From: JBLHKS01 sp047620505
Lineage (GTDB): Bacteria > Verrucomicrobiota > Verrucomicrobiia > Verrucomicrobiales > DEV007
DNA length: 55,719 nt
Direction: 5' to 3'
Assembly: GCA_047620505.1 (NCBI GenBank)
Contig: JBLHKS010000022.1
Coordinates: 1 to 55,719 of the forward strand
Under the pieces are notes generated by a model. That model did not search any database. It was given only the letters and a program-made list of their open reading frames with translations, and had not been told where the DNA came from. A program made the translations under genes and the position numbers. Every line of letters starts with the position of its first letter. Position 1 is the stretch's first letter. Shown piece by piece: positions 1 to 8,552 of this stretch.

Positions 1-92
1 TTTGACGTAGACATCTCACAACCGATCGAATTCGGTTATCGGCGCGAATGGCCAGCGAATGCTCATGATCGAAGGAAGCCTGGAGTCGGCGA

Positions 93-120
93 GAGGTCCT
101 TCGCCAGGCTCAGGATGACA
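93..120. repeat. Degenerate copy of the 28-bp intergenic repeat
   Basis: Matches the right arm of the inverted repeat at 37553-37580 with 25 of 28 bases by eye. It lies just downstream of the leftward glycosidase gene. No open frame of interest is seen between base 1 and 133. Confidence 0.6.
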
Positions 121-133
121 GGAACCGGAAAAA

Positions 134-1663
134 TCACCGCTCTCCGCGCTCGCGTTCCCAGAAAGCTCGCTCAGTCGAAACCATCAACGCCATCGCGCCG
201 CCGCGATCGTCCCGCCCAAGAATTGCCTTCCGTTCGTAGTAAGCCCGAAGATCTTTCTGCTTCCCCGTTCCCGTGCAGACGTCGACAAGCCCCTGGCCAT
301 CCATCGCGATTCGCATTTTGATCGCATCCCAAGCGCGGTCGGCGATCGATTCGTAGGTTTCGCGATCGAGATACCCGGAACGCAGCCCACGCAAAATCGA
401 AAACGTGATCATGCACGTGCTCGTGAACTCGCGATACGACTCTGGACGGTCGATCACCTGGTGGAACATCCCGCTCGGGTCCTGATGCTTGATCAGAGCA
501 ACGAGGTGCTTTTCCAAGTGTTCGAGAATCTCCTCGGTGCCCTCAAAATCGGGTGTCAGCGCCGCGTAAGTCAAAGTCAATCCGAGCGCGGGAAATCCGT
601 TCCCCCGCCCCCAAGCGGCCTCGTCCAGCGGCGAATGCCGATAAAGTCCATCCTCACGCAGACACCATTCTTGAAGCGATCGAAGATGCTGAACAGCCGC
701 CACGTAAAATCGTTCATCGCCGCTCCGCTGCCCCGCCTCAGCCAGAAGCGGACAGGCCATGAAAACCGCGTCGCTCATCTCGTTATGAGAGGGAACTGCG
801 CTCAGCGGTTTTCCCTCGGCATCGAGCCCGATTTTTCCGGCTTCGAGAACCCACGCCCACGCGCGATCATCCTTGGCACGCCTCGCAAACTCGCAAAACA
901 TCAGATTGCCCGAAATCCAAGACCCGGAGAATTTTTCCGGCCGTGACGGCTCAACCGCAATCCACTTTTCAAGCTGCTCACTCGCAAAATCCAAGTGCGC
1001 CGCATTCCCAGTAAGCTCACCCGTCCGCATTCGGCCAACCAGCGCGAGAGCCGGAATGTAGGCGATCTGGCTGACTTTTCCCGGGTAATGTTCGCTGAGC
1101 GATTCGGCGATTTCGACGGCGCTCCGCCCGACCCGATTCTGCAATTCGAGACGCGCCGGCGATGGCCCGTTGTCGACCGACAAAAGCGCTTCCATCGCGG
1201 CTTCCCGACTGAGTTCCTTCGCTTTGACGCCCGGAACCACGCCGATGTTGCAGGGCCGATAGGCTTTGAGCGCAGCCAGCAGCTGCTGACTTTCGTCGCC
1301 ACGCAAATCGATCACGAGGTCCGGCGCGTGCATCCCCAACCAGCGCCAGATCGAATGAGCAACGGCATGCTCGCCTTGATAAGCGGACCCGCCAGGTGGA
1401 AACTCGATCCCCGCTGGAATTGCGATCGCCGAAGCGGTGATTCGATCGCCGATTGGTCCTGCCCAGGTTCGAACCTTTTCAAAATCCGCCGGAGCGCAGA
1501 CAAAAAGCGGACGGAATTTCGTAGTCTGGATGTCGAAATCTTCAGCAGTAACCTGAGCGAGGATTGGCTGATCATCCGGAGTCACGCCGATCGGAAACTC
1601 GAATGGTTCGACGGCGACGGCGCTCGAAATCAGAGCGAGCAGGCAAAATGGGATTCGATGCAT
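134..1663 (-). CDS. Secreted glycoside hydrolase, GH88/GH105-like (unsaturated uronyl/rhamnogalacturonyl hydrolase type)
   Basis: A protein of 509 residues with a short hydrophobic signal peptide (about residues 1-17). The C-terminal 300 residues look like the alpha/alpha-barrel of GH88/GH105: MSDAVFMACPLLAEAG carries the expected catalytic Asp, followed by WGRGNGFPALGL and the late segment SYREFTSTCMITFSILRG. Known members hydrolyse the unsaturated sugar left by polysaccharide lyases. The N-terminal 200 residues, which include DLVIDLRGDESQQLL, are not part of that fold and I do not recognise them. It stands alone, reading away from the PDZ gene. The substrate cannot be told from sequence. 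Confidence 0.75.
   Translation of the reverse strand: MHRIPFCLLALISSAVAVEPFEFPIGVTPDDQPILAQVTAEDFDIQTTKFRPLFVCAPADFEKVRTWAGPIGDRITASAIAIPAGIEFPPGGSAYQGEHAVAHSIWRWLGMHAPDLVIDLRGDESQQLLAALKAYRPCNIGVVPGVKAKELSREAAMEALLSVDNGPSPARLELQNRVGRSAVEIAESLSEHYPGKVSQIAYIPALALVGRMRTGELTGNAAHLDFASEQLEKWIAVEPSRPEKFSGSWISGNLMFCEFARRAKDDRAWAWVLEAGKIGLDAEGKPLSAVPSHNEMSDAVFMACPLLAEAGQRSGDERFYVAAVQHLRSLQEWCLREDGLYRHSPLDEAAWGRGNGFPALGLTLTYAALTPDFEGTEEILEHLEKHLVALIKHQDPSGMFHQVIDRPESYREFTSTCMITFSILRGLRSGYLDRETYESIADRAWDAIKMRIAMDGQGLVDVCTGTGKQKDLRAYYERKAILGRDDRGGAMALMVSTERAFWERERGER
1277..1288. repeat. Iterated palindrome CAGCAGCTGCTG, copy 1
   Basis: Exact copy inside the GH88-like gene; reads QQLL. Confidence 0.9.
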
Positions 1664-1746
1664 TCGCTAATTCTGGGCGCGCCTTGAACTTCGATCAAGC
1701 GCGCCGATGCGGTTGATTGACGGCGAAATCTGCGCAGAGTGGCGTC

Positions 1747-2193
1747 ATGAAATTCCTTCTGTCGTTTCTTCTCGCCACCGGTTTCAGCTTTGCCCAGGAA
1801 ACTGGAAAAGTTGAAGGGCTCGGCGAATTGGCCGAGACGGCTCAATCCCGTTTTCACATCGGCGCGACGTTTGCGGCGGTCCCTGAGGATTTGCAATTCG
1901 AGCTGCTGCTGAAGCCGAAGGAAGGTCTCTTCGTCCGAGAGGTCAAAAAGGACTCTCCCGCTGCAAAAGCGGGCCTAAAAGAGGGCGACGTCATCGCAAA
2001 AATCGGCGACGCCGCCCTGAACTCGATCGACCAGCTCAATCGCGCTTTCGATCTCGCGGGTAAGGATGCTAAGGCGATCGAATTGACAATTTATCGCGCT
2101 GAGGAACTGAGAAAAATTTCAGTAACTCCAGCGAAGCGCGAAGGCGCGGCTCCCAGCCTTTCAGACAACCCGTTCGCTCCAAAGTCGAGCTGA
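1747..2193 (+). CDS. Secreted single-PDZ-domain protein
   Basis: The start at 1747 gives MKFLLSFLLATGFSFAQ, a clear signal peptide; an upstream in-frame start would bury it. After about 50 residues comes one PDZ domain: GLFVREVKKDSPAAKAGLKE then GDVIAKIGDAALNS, and a final strand IELTIYRAEELRKISVTP. No protease domain is attached, so it is a stand-alone PDZ adaptor of the periplasm or envelope, about 148 residues. PDZ domains usually bind C-terminal peptides. The partner is unknown. It is followed by about 180 bp without any recognisable feature. Confidence 0.75.
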   Translation: MKFLLSFLLATGFSFAQETGKVEGLGELAETAQSRFHIGATFAAVPEDLQFELLLKPKEGLFVREVKKDSPAAKAGLKEGDVIAKIGDAALNSIDQLNRAFDLAGKDAKAIELTIYRAEELRKISVTPAKREGAAPSLSDNPFAPKSS

Positions 2194-2372
2194 TTCAGCT
2201 AAACAGAAACGGCTCCCAGTCTTCGATTCCATGATGGTTTTGAAGCAGGACGATATTTTTGTTTAACGTGCTCATGGTAGTCCACCGATTTCAACCAGGC
2301 CGAGAGGTTAACACACAACGAACTGCCTGACAAGCTACAGAAGAATTTCTACTATCTTCCTTTTCTGCCTAT

Positions 2373-3290
2373 CTAGCGAATCACCTTTTCAGGAATCCGC
2401 ATACCCGGGATTCTCGTCCGCATTTTGTAGACGCTGGTCATCGCAGTCAGGTAAAGATCGCGCATGTCTTCACCGCCGAAGGTTACGTTCGTTGCAAATT
2501 CCGGCATCGGCTTGTGCAGGAGCAATTTGCCTTCCGGGCTGATCACGAAAAGACCAGTCGTTTCGCCCTCACCAGCGGCTCCGTAGATATTTCCTTCGAT
2601 ATCAAGCCACATCCCGTCAATTCCACGATCCGGCGAAAAATCGTAGACGATTCCGTCCGATTCCAGCTCGCCCGCCTCCGTCACTTTATAGCGATGAAGT
2701 TTCTGGGTTCCGCGATCCGAAACGTAAATCGTCCGGCTGTCAGGCGTGATCACAATTCCATTCGGCTTAAGAAGATTGTCGACCAGCAGTTGCTGGGTTC
2801 CGTCCGGATTAAAGCGATAAACTCCAGCAGTCGGCTGTGACTTTTCGCCAGAATAATAGGGATCGGTGAAGTAAATTCGGCCCTCGGCGTCGATGCAGAG
2901 GTCGTTCGGAGCGATGAATCGTTTGCCATCGTGTTTGGCGGTCAGGACCGTCACTTCGCCGTTTTTCTCGAGCCGCGCGAGCGCCCGTCCCCCACCCTCG
3001 CGAGAAGATTGACACATCAGAAGGCGGCCATCGTGACCGTAAAGCAGTCCATTCGCTGCCCCGCTCGGCTTCAGGAATTCGGTCAGTTTTCCATCCTTGC
3101 CGAGCCGCATGATTCGGTCGTTCGGACCATCCGAAAACACCAGAGCGCCGTCCGGAGCAATCGTTGGTCCCTCAGTGAATTTGCATCCGCTGGCGACTTT
3201 CTGGACCGCGAAAGATTCGTCGAGAATTGGCTCCTCCGCGTTCGCGATCACGAAAATAGCGGGAAAGATCAGGCAAAGATATTTTGGCAT
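2373..3290 (-). CDS. Secreted SMP-30/gluconolactonase-family beta-propeller protein
   Basis: The start at 3290 (MPKYLCLIFPAIFVIANA) gives a signal peptide; the longer frame to 3329 adds a basic leader without support. The body of about 300 residues is a six-bladed SMP-30/LRE propeller: KFTEGPTIAPDGALVFSDG, NGLLYGHDGRLLMCQ, APNDLCIDAEGRIYFTDPYY, KPNGIVITPDSRTIYVSD. These contain the usual acidic and Asn metal ligands of the family. Members hydrolyse sugar lactones, but many secreted PVC copies have no proven substrate. It is divergent from the sulfatase with an 87-bp gap, which suggests joint use in polysaccharide breakdown. Confidence 0.85.
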   Translation of the reverse strand: MPKYLCLIFPAIFVIANAEEPILDESFAVQKVASGCKFTEGPTIAPDGALVFSDGPNDRIMRLGKDGKLTEFLKPSGAANGLLYGHDGRLLMCQSSREGGGRALARLEKNGEVTVLTAKHDGKRFIAPNDLCIDAEGRIYFTDPYYSGEKSQPTAGVYRFNPDGTQQLLVDNLLKPNGIVITPDSRTIYVSDRGTQKLHRYKVTEAGELESDGIVYDFSPDRGIDGMWLDIEGNIYGAAGEGETTGLFVISPEGKLLLHKPMPEFATNVTFGGEDMRDLYLTAMTSVYKMRTRIPGMRIPEKVIR

Positions 3291-3377
3291 GGCGATGCCG
3301 AATCTGCGACGAAAGATGACGTAGCGCAAATCGAGCTTGCGCGATTGGGGGTGCGCGTGGCAAACGTGCGGATCTTC
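3291..3377. promoter_or_regulatory. Divergent intergenic region between lactonase and sulfatase
   Basis: An 87-bp gap between two start codons reading outward. Both promoters must lie here or slightly inside the genes. I cannot pick convincing -35/-10 boxes. Confidence 0.4.
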
Positions 3378-4967
3378 ATGAAATTCCGATTCTCCGCCAT
3401 TTTCATCGCCATCAGCTTGCTTGGATCACTCTCAGCAGCTGCTGGGGACAAGCCTAACATCCTATTCGTCTTCACAGACGACCACGCACCGCACGCGATT
3501 GGCGCTTACGACGGTTGGCTCAAGTCGGTGAACCCCACGCCAAACATCGACAAGATCGCGGCGCAGGGAATGGTTTTCGAAAACAGCTTCTGCACCAACT
3601 CCATCTGCGGGCCCAGCCGCGCGGTGATTCAAACCGGGAAGCACAGCCATAAGAACGGCTTTATGAACAATGGGAATTCGTTCGATTGGAATCAGCAGAC
3701 GTTTCCCAAGCTTTTGCAGAATGCCGGCTATCAAACTGCGATTTTTGGCAAGTCTCACCTAAAAGGTAAGCCGCAAGGTTATGACAAATGGGCTGTCCTT
3801 CCAGGTCAGGGACTTTACTACAATCCAGATCTGCTCACTCCTGACGGCAAAATTCGAGTCGAGGGTTACTGCACGGACATCGTTAACGACATGGCCGTCG
3901 AGTTCCTCAAGAACGAGCGCGATCCTAATAAACCTTTTATGCTGATGGTTCAGCACAAAGCACCACACCGCTGCTGGATGCCAGCGCCGAGACACCTGCA
4001 TCTCTATGATGATATCGAAATTCCTGAGCCGCCGACTCTTTTTGATGACTACGCTGACAACGCGCCGCCTGCTCGGCACCAGGAATTGGAAATCGATCGG
4101 CACATGCACTTGAACTTCGATCTCTTTGTCGATCTCACTCCGGAATTTGAAGACGAAAAGGCAAAAACGGACAAATCCGCTTGGGTGAATTTGAAGCGGT
4201 TTTCTCCAGAGCAACTGAAGGTCTGGCGCGATGCGTGGGCCCCTAAAGATAAAGCATTCCACGAAGCGAAACTCGAAGGGAAAGACTTGGTTCGCTGGAA
4301 ATTCCAGCGTTACGCCAAGAACTATCTTCGTTGCGTCAAGGGGGTGGACGAAGGCGTCGGCCTTTTGATGAATACGCTAGAGGAATTGGACCTTACGGAC
4401 AACACTGTAGTCATTTATTGTTCCGACCAAGGCTTTTATATTGGCGACCACGGCTGGTACGATAAGCGCTGGATGTACGAAGAATCTCTGAAGATGCCGT
4501 TTGTCGTCAAATGGCCCGGAGTCATCAAACCGGGCTCACGCGATCAGCATCTGGTTCAGAATCTGGACTACGCCTCGACTTTCCTCGAAATGGCTGGCGC
4601 GCCGATTCCGGCAGATCTGCAAGGCGCATCGCTCGTTCCGTTGATGAAAGGCGAAAGCCCTGCGGATTGGCGCAAATCGATTTATTATCATTACTACGAG
4701 TATCCAAGCGTTCACATGGTTCCTCGGCAATTCGGGATCCGGACGGAGCGCTTCAAGCTGATGAGCTTTTATCAGTTTGGGGAGTTTGAATTCTACGATC
4801 TGGAGACAGATCCGGATGAGCTGACGAACCAATACGAAAATCCGGAATACGCAGCGACGATCAAAGAGGTTTCAGCCCAGCTGGATGCGCTTCGCAAACA
4901 TTACGAAGACGACAGCGACGTTTCCGAGAAGGACGACGCATGGAAGAAGCAGGTTCGCGGCGATTGA
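3378..4967 (+). CDS. Secreted type I sulfatase (formylglycine-dependent arylsulfatase family)
   Basis: A protein of 529 residues. The start at 3378 gives the signal peptide MKFRFSAIFIAISLLGSLSA; the open frame extends upstream but overlaps the divergent gene. Metal ligands are in TDDHAPHA (residues 33-40). The formylglycine motif is CGPSR at residue 77 (Cys-type, needing an FGE maturase not seen in this window). SDQGFYIGDHGWYDKRWMYE is the second conserved block. It removes sulfate esters from a carbohydrate or aryl substrate in the periplasm. One iterated palindrome sits exactly at the signal peptidase region (SAAAG). The specific S1 subfamily cannot be assigned here. Confidence 0.93.
   Translation: MKFRFSAIFIAISLLGSLSAAAGDKPNILFVFTDDHAPHAIGAYDGWLKSVNPTPNIDKIAAQGMVFENSFCTNSICGPSRAVIQTGKHSHKNGFMNNGNSFDWNQQTFPKLLQNAGYQTAIFGKSHLKGKPQGYDKWAVLPGQGLYYNPDLLTPDGKIRVEGYCTDIVNDMAVEFLKNERDPNKPFMLMVQHKAPHRCWMPAPRHLHLYDDIEIPEPPTLFDDYADNAPPARHQELEIDRHMHLNFDLFVDLTPEFEDEKAKTDKSAWVNLKRFSPEQLKVWRDAWAPKDKAFHEAKLEGKDLVRWKFQRYAKNYLRCVKGVDEGVGLLMNTLEELDLTDNTVVIYCSDQGFYIGDHGWYDKRWMYEESLKMPFVVKWPGVIKPGSRDQHLVQNLDYASTFLEMAGAPIPADLQGASLVPLMKGESPADWRKSIYYHYYEYPSVHMVPRQFGIRTERFKLMSFYQFGEFEFYDLETDPDELTNQYENPEYAATIKEVSAQLDALRKHYEDDSDVSEKDDAWKKQVRGD
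3433..3444. repeat. Iterated palindrome CAGCAGCTGCTG, copy 2
   Basis: Exact copy at the sulfatase signal peptide end; reads SAAAG. Confidence 0.9.
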
Positions 4968-4977
4968 CGCCGCGTAC

Positions 4978-6479
4978 TCAGAGTTCCGAAAGCCATTGAG
5001 CTATCCCCTCAAACCAGCCGCCTTTTTCTTCTGGAACGCGATGCTGAATCTTGAGTGGGTCCTCTGGATCTGTCCAGATTCGCTCGATGTTGGAATTAGC
5101 TCGAACGTAGTCGAGTATTTTACGCGGCGTGGTATTTTCGAAAGATTTGGGGAAGGCACCGGGCCGAGTTTCAAAAACTATTCCCCATTTCCACTCCATT
5201 TGGGTAACGTCCGTCACCACACTGATTGCATGACCATCTGAATTGATTTCGATCCACGGAATTCGAACATCAAAAAGGTTGTCGACGTTCTGATTTTCCG
5301 CCGGCAATCCTGGGATCGAGTCGATGCGGAAAACGAGTTGTCGAAACTTCGGCGAAAACCGAAACCGCATAAGATGCGGTTTCTCTTCAGCTGTCCAAAG
5401 CTGATGAGTTAGGCATGGGAGCGTACGAAAGCGATCGAAATTATACTTTCGCCGAGCAACTGTTGTTTCCTTTCCAGCTTTATTAACACAACGCATTGAC
5501 CAAGCAAAACGATGAATTGCATGGTCAAAAGTCGCGAGCATGCTGAATTGATCATTCGTTGAATTCGCCAAAAAGATTTCATCCGAGTCTGATATCCAAC
5601 GTCCGGGAGCGACCACTGCAATTCGCCCTTTTGCGGGGCCCAGTTCAAAATTCTGGCCCATTTTCGGATTAACATCCACGATTTGTACTGGTTCCGATAC
5701 GACAAAATGGGCCAGAATAGGAGATGTATGAAATTGATCGACGGATCCTCTAATTGTCAATATTTCATCGCCACCAATTGCCCTCCTTGCCTCCTTGATA
5801 TGATCCCATGCCCGACCTTTAGCTTTGTTTGCTCATTGAATAACAACAACAGGCTTGAACCAAAGCGATACTTCAACGATTCCTCAGGGCTCTGAACTCG
5901 AAAGATGAATTTAACGTTAACAACGTCAGATGAAATGAATTCTTGATCGGAAATTGCGTGATCAGCAGGCTGCGTCTTCGAGTGATCTCGGAACAGCTCG
6001 CCCATTTCGTCTGTCGACATCTGCAGAAAAGAACTCACTTCGTAGTATCCAAACGAGGGCTTTCCGCCTTCCCGATGTATCCTCACGTTTTCAGAAGTAG
6101 CCAAGCCAGTCGCCACGGCCACGAGTTCAATGGTCGTTCCGCCTGGCAGTCTGGCAATCTGATCGGGTCCGACCCGAACCACCTCGAATTCAGGAGCCCA
6201 TACACCCGCACTTCCAGTTTCAACCACAGAATAACTGTTTTCTCCAGCGGACTCCAGAATCATCGAAAAGTCAGCGCTGGGAAGCTGATGCCGTTCAGGT
6301 AGAGACTGAATAACCCGCTCAAGAGGGACCCTACTAGAAATCGACTCTCGATCTGCTGTCGGCGAGCTGAACCACGTATCCGAATTATTCCGATGCCGCC
6401 ATTCCCAATAAACTCCAAATCCGCTAGCCAGCGCGATCAGCGCCAGCACTCCAAGAATGATGTTCTTTCGTGATTTCAC
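4978..6479 (-). CDS. Membrane-anchored hypothetical protein, apparently split by a -1 frameshift
   Basis: Two frames join into one protein of about 500 residues. The first starts at a GTG (6479) overlapping the panB stop as GTGA, has an N-terminal membrane helix (ILGVLALIALASGFGVYW) and a segment LPGGTTIELVAVATGLA, and ends at 5757. The second runs 5835 to 4978 and reads AKGRAWDHIKEARRAIGGDE before TTG 5760, with no ATG or GTG start of its own and a TGA at 5833-5835. The total of 1502 bases is one short of a multiple of three. So the switch must lie between 5757 and 5832. The LPGGT..ELVAV type of domain is common in verrucomicrobial proteins of unknown function. Pseudogene or sequence error are both possible. 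Confidence 0.6.
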
Positions 6480-7243
6480 TCTCCGGATGATTTCACATCC
6501 CCGATGAAACCGCCAACGGCTTCGCGTAACTGCGCCGCGAAATCCGCTTTCGGCCTCGCAAACGGCGGACAAAACCAGGGGAAGAATCCGATCACGTCGT
6601 GAATCACCGCGATCTGGCCGTCGCAGCCGGTCCCTGCGCCGATTCCGATCGTCGGCGCTTCGACTGATTTCGTGATCTCGGTCGCGATCTCCGGCACGAT
6701 GCTTTCGAGCACGATCGCCGCCGCGCCAGCGTCCGAAAGCGCCTTCGCATCCGCCAGCAGCTGCTGGACTTCCGGCTCGGACTTCCCCCACTTTTTGTAG
6801 CCCTTTTCTTCGCGAACGCTCTGAGGAAGCATGCCGACGTGCCCTACGAAAGCGATGCCCTCTTCGATGATCGCTCGGACTTGGTCGATCATCCGGACGC
6901 CGCCCTCGAGCTTAACGCCCTGAGCGCCAGCGGCGACGAGACGACGAGCGTTCGCAACTGCCTGATCAGGAGTTTCGTAGCTATGCCAGGGGAGATCGGA
7001 AACGAGAAACGAGTTTTCGACACCGCGCGCGACAACTTCGGTGTGGTAGAGCATTTGATCCATCGTAACCGAGGTCGTGTCCTCGCAGCCGGCGAAGACC
7101 ATCCCTAACGAATCGCCTACGAGAATGAGATCGACGCCGCACTCGTCGAGAAGCCGCGCTGTCGGGTAATCGTAAGCCGTCAACGCCGAGATCGGGCCGT
7201 CGCGGAGCGCTTCTATTTTTTCCTGGATCGTTTTCTTCACCAC
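6476..7243 (-). CDS. panB: 3-methyl-2-oxobutanoate hydroxymethyltransferase (ketopantoate hydroxymethyltransferase)
   Basis: Adds the hydroxymethyl group from methylene-THF to alpha-ketoisovalerate, the first committed step to pantothenate and CoA. The 255 residues match the family length. Metal ligands D44 (VGDSLGM), D83 (VSDLPWHSY) and E113 (KLEGG), and the catalytic E180 (IVLES), are all present. The start is one of two consecutive GTG codons (7243 or 7240); the second overlaps the folK stop as GTGA. It lies between folK and the membrane-anchored gene with overlapping ends, so the three are translationally coupled. Confidence 0.95.
   Translation of the reverse strand: MVKKTIQEKIEALRDGPISALTAYDYPTARLLDECGVDLILVGDSLGMVFAGCEDTTSVTMDQMLYHTEVVARGVENSFLVSDLPWHSYETPDQAVANARRLVAAGAQGVKLEGGVRMIDQVRAIIEEGIAFVGHVGMLPQSVREEKGYKKWGKSEPEVQQLLADAKALSDAGAAAIVLESIVPEIATEITKSVEAPTIGIGAGTGCDGQIAVIHDVIGFFPWFCPPFARPKADFAAQLREAVGGFIGDVKSSGE
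6755..6766. repeat. Iterated palindrome CAGCAGCTGCTG, copy 3
   Basis: Exact copy in panB; reads QQLL. Confidence 0.9.
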
Positions 7244-7731
7244 GACTCACAAACGCAGATGGGGTCCGGCTCTTCAACTTCCAAGTCTGTCAGCAGCTGC
7301 TGAACGGTTTGCGTCTGACCGGCCGGAATCAGATCCGGGGAAATGTCCGCCAAGGGGATCAGAACGAAGCGCCGAAGGTGCAGTCGAGGATGCGGGAGGG
7401 TGAGCCGAGGGGAATTCAAGACTAGATCGCCGAAGTAAAGCAAATCGAGGTCAAGTGGCCGCGGGGCATTCGCAATCACGCTGAAAGTTCGCCCGGCTTC
7501 CCGCTCGATTTGCTGGGCGAAATCGAGAAGCGCGAGCGGTTCGAGATCGCTCTCGACCTCAACGACCGTATTGAGAAACGCTGGCGAGCCCGGCGGGCAG
7601 TCGACCGGCTCAGTTTCGTAAACTCCGCCGCTGCGGGCCTCGCCCAAACGCTCGACCAGTCTCGCCCGTCCGAATTTCAGGCACTCAAGCCGGTCGCCGA
7701 GGTTCGATCCTAACGCGATTCCCAATTTCAT
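7237..7731 (-). CDS. folK: 2-amino-4-hydroxy-6-hydroxymethyldihydropteridine pyrophosphokinase
   Basis: Transfers pyrophosphate from ATP to hydroxymethyldihydropterin in folate synthesis. The signature PRPLDLDLLYFGD and the N-terminal GIALGSNLGDR are present. I prefer the start at 7731 (MKLGIALGSN, 164 residues) over 7758. The C-terminal tail past HLRRFVLIPLADISPDL carries one iterated palindrome as VQQLLTDLE. It is first gene of the folK-panB unit; grouping of folate and pantothenate genes is common because panB needs a folate cofactor. Confidence 0.93.
   Translation of the reverse strand: MKLGIALGSNLGDRLECLKFGRARLVERLGEARSGGVYETEPVDCPPGSPAFLNTVVEVESDLEPLALLDFAQQIEREAGRTFSVIANAPRPLDLDLLYFGDLVLNSPRLTLPHPRLHLRRFVLIPLADISPDLIPAGQTQTVQQLLTDLEVEEPDPICVCESW
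7291..7302. repeat. Iterated palindrome CAGCAGCTGCTG, copy 4
   Basis: Exact copy in folK; reads QQLL. Confidence 0.9.
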
Positions 7732-7785
7732 CGATTCGATCTTGAGAGTCTTGCGCATTCCCGCGAGCCGTCAAAGATTGCTGGC

Positions 7786-8508
7786 ATGAATCGACTTCTC
7801 AAAACCCTGATCGTCCTCGGAATCGGCCTTTCGGCTTCGCAACTCTCTGCTGAGCCCGGCGAGGAAAAATCTTTCGAGACCAGCGCCGATCAAAAGCTGA
7901 ACTACCTGCTTCATCTTCCGAAAGGCTACGCCGACGACGAGTCGAAAAAGTGGCCAGTGATGCTATTCCTCCACGGTGCCGGAGAGCGCGGCGACGATCT
8001 CGCGAAGGTCAAAGTTCACGGCCCGCCGAATCTGGCAGACGCCGATTGGGAGCAGCCGTTCATCGTGATTTCGCCGCAGTGCCCGAACGACCAATGGTGG
8101 ACCTGGCACACGGAAACGCTGCTGGGCCTGATCGACTCGGTCATCGAATCGCATCGAGTCGACGAGGACCGAGTCTACCTTACCGGGCTCAGTATGGGCG
8201 GCTACGGATCGTGGGCTCTGGCAAGCCGCTACCCAGAAAAATTCGCAGCCGTCGCGCCGATCTGTGGAGGTGGAACGCCCTACATGGTCAGGCGGATGGC
8301 CGATCTTCCGATCTGGGTTTTCCACGGAGCGAAGGACGGCGTCGTTCCGCTGAGCGAATCGTGGCGCCTTGTCGAGACGCTGAAAAAGAGCGGAGCGGAG
8401 AAGGTGGAATTTACGATTTATCCTGAAGCGGGGCACAATTCATGGACCGAAAGTTACGACAATCCTAAGCTCTACGAATGGTTTTTGAGCCACAAACGCG
8501 GCGAGTGA
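7786..8508 (+). CDS. Secreted alpha/beta-hydrolase (predicted peptidase/esterase)
   Basis: A protein of 240 residues with signal peptide MNRLLKTLIVLGIGLSASQLSA. The fold is an alpha/beta hydrolase: oxyanion region FLHGAGERGDD, nucleophile S136 in GLSMGGYGSW, D184 in FHGAKDGVVP and H217 in EAGHNSW complete the triad. This type is often annotated as phospholipase/carboxylesterase or PHB-depolymerase-like 'predicted peptidase' and acts on esters such as acylated polysaccharides. It diverges from folK with a 54-bp gap. Substrate unknown. Confidence 0.85.
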   Translation: MNRLLKTLIVLGIGLSASQLSAEPGEEKSFETSADQKLNYLLHLPKGYADDESKKWPVMLFLHGAGERGDDLAKVKVHGPPNLADADWEQPFIVISPQCPNDQWWTWHTETLLGLIDSVIESHRVDEDRVYLTGLSMGGYGSWALASRYPEKFAAVAPICGGGTPYMVRRMADLPIWVFHGAKDGVVPLSESWRLVETLKKSGAEKVEFTIYPEAGHNSWTESYDNPKLYEWFLSHKRGE

Positions 8509-8552
8509 AAATATTCGCTTGAAAACCGCCGTCTCCCGCGCTGATTCGGCGC

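Noticed and set aside
6480..6791. N-terminal extension of the membrane-anchored gene over panB
   Set aside because: It is an alternate frame of panB on the same strand; the GTGA overlap at 6476-6479 gives a natural start before the membrane helix.
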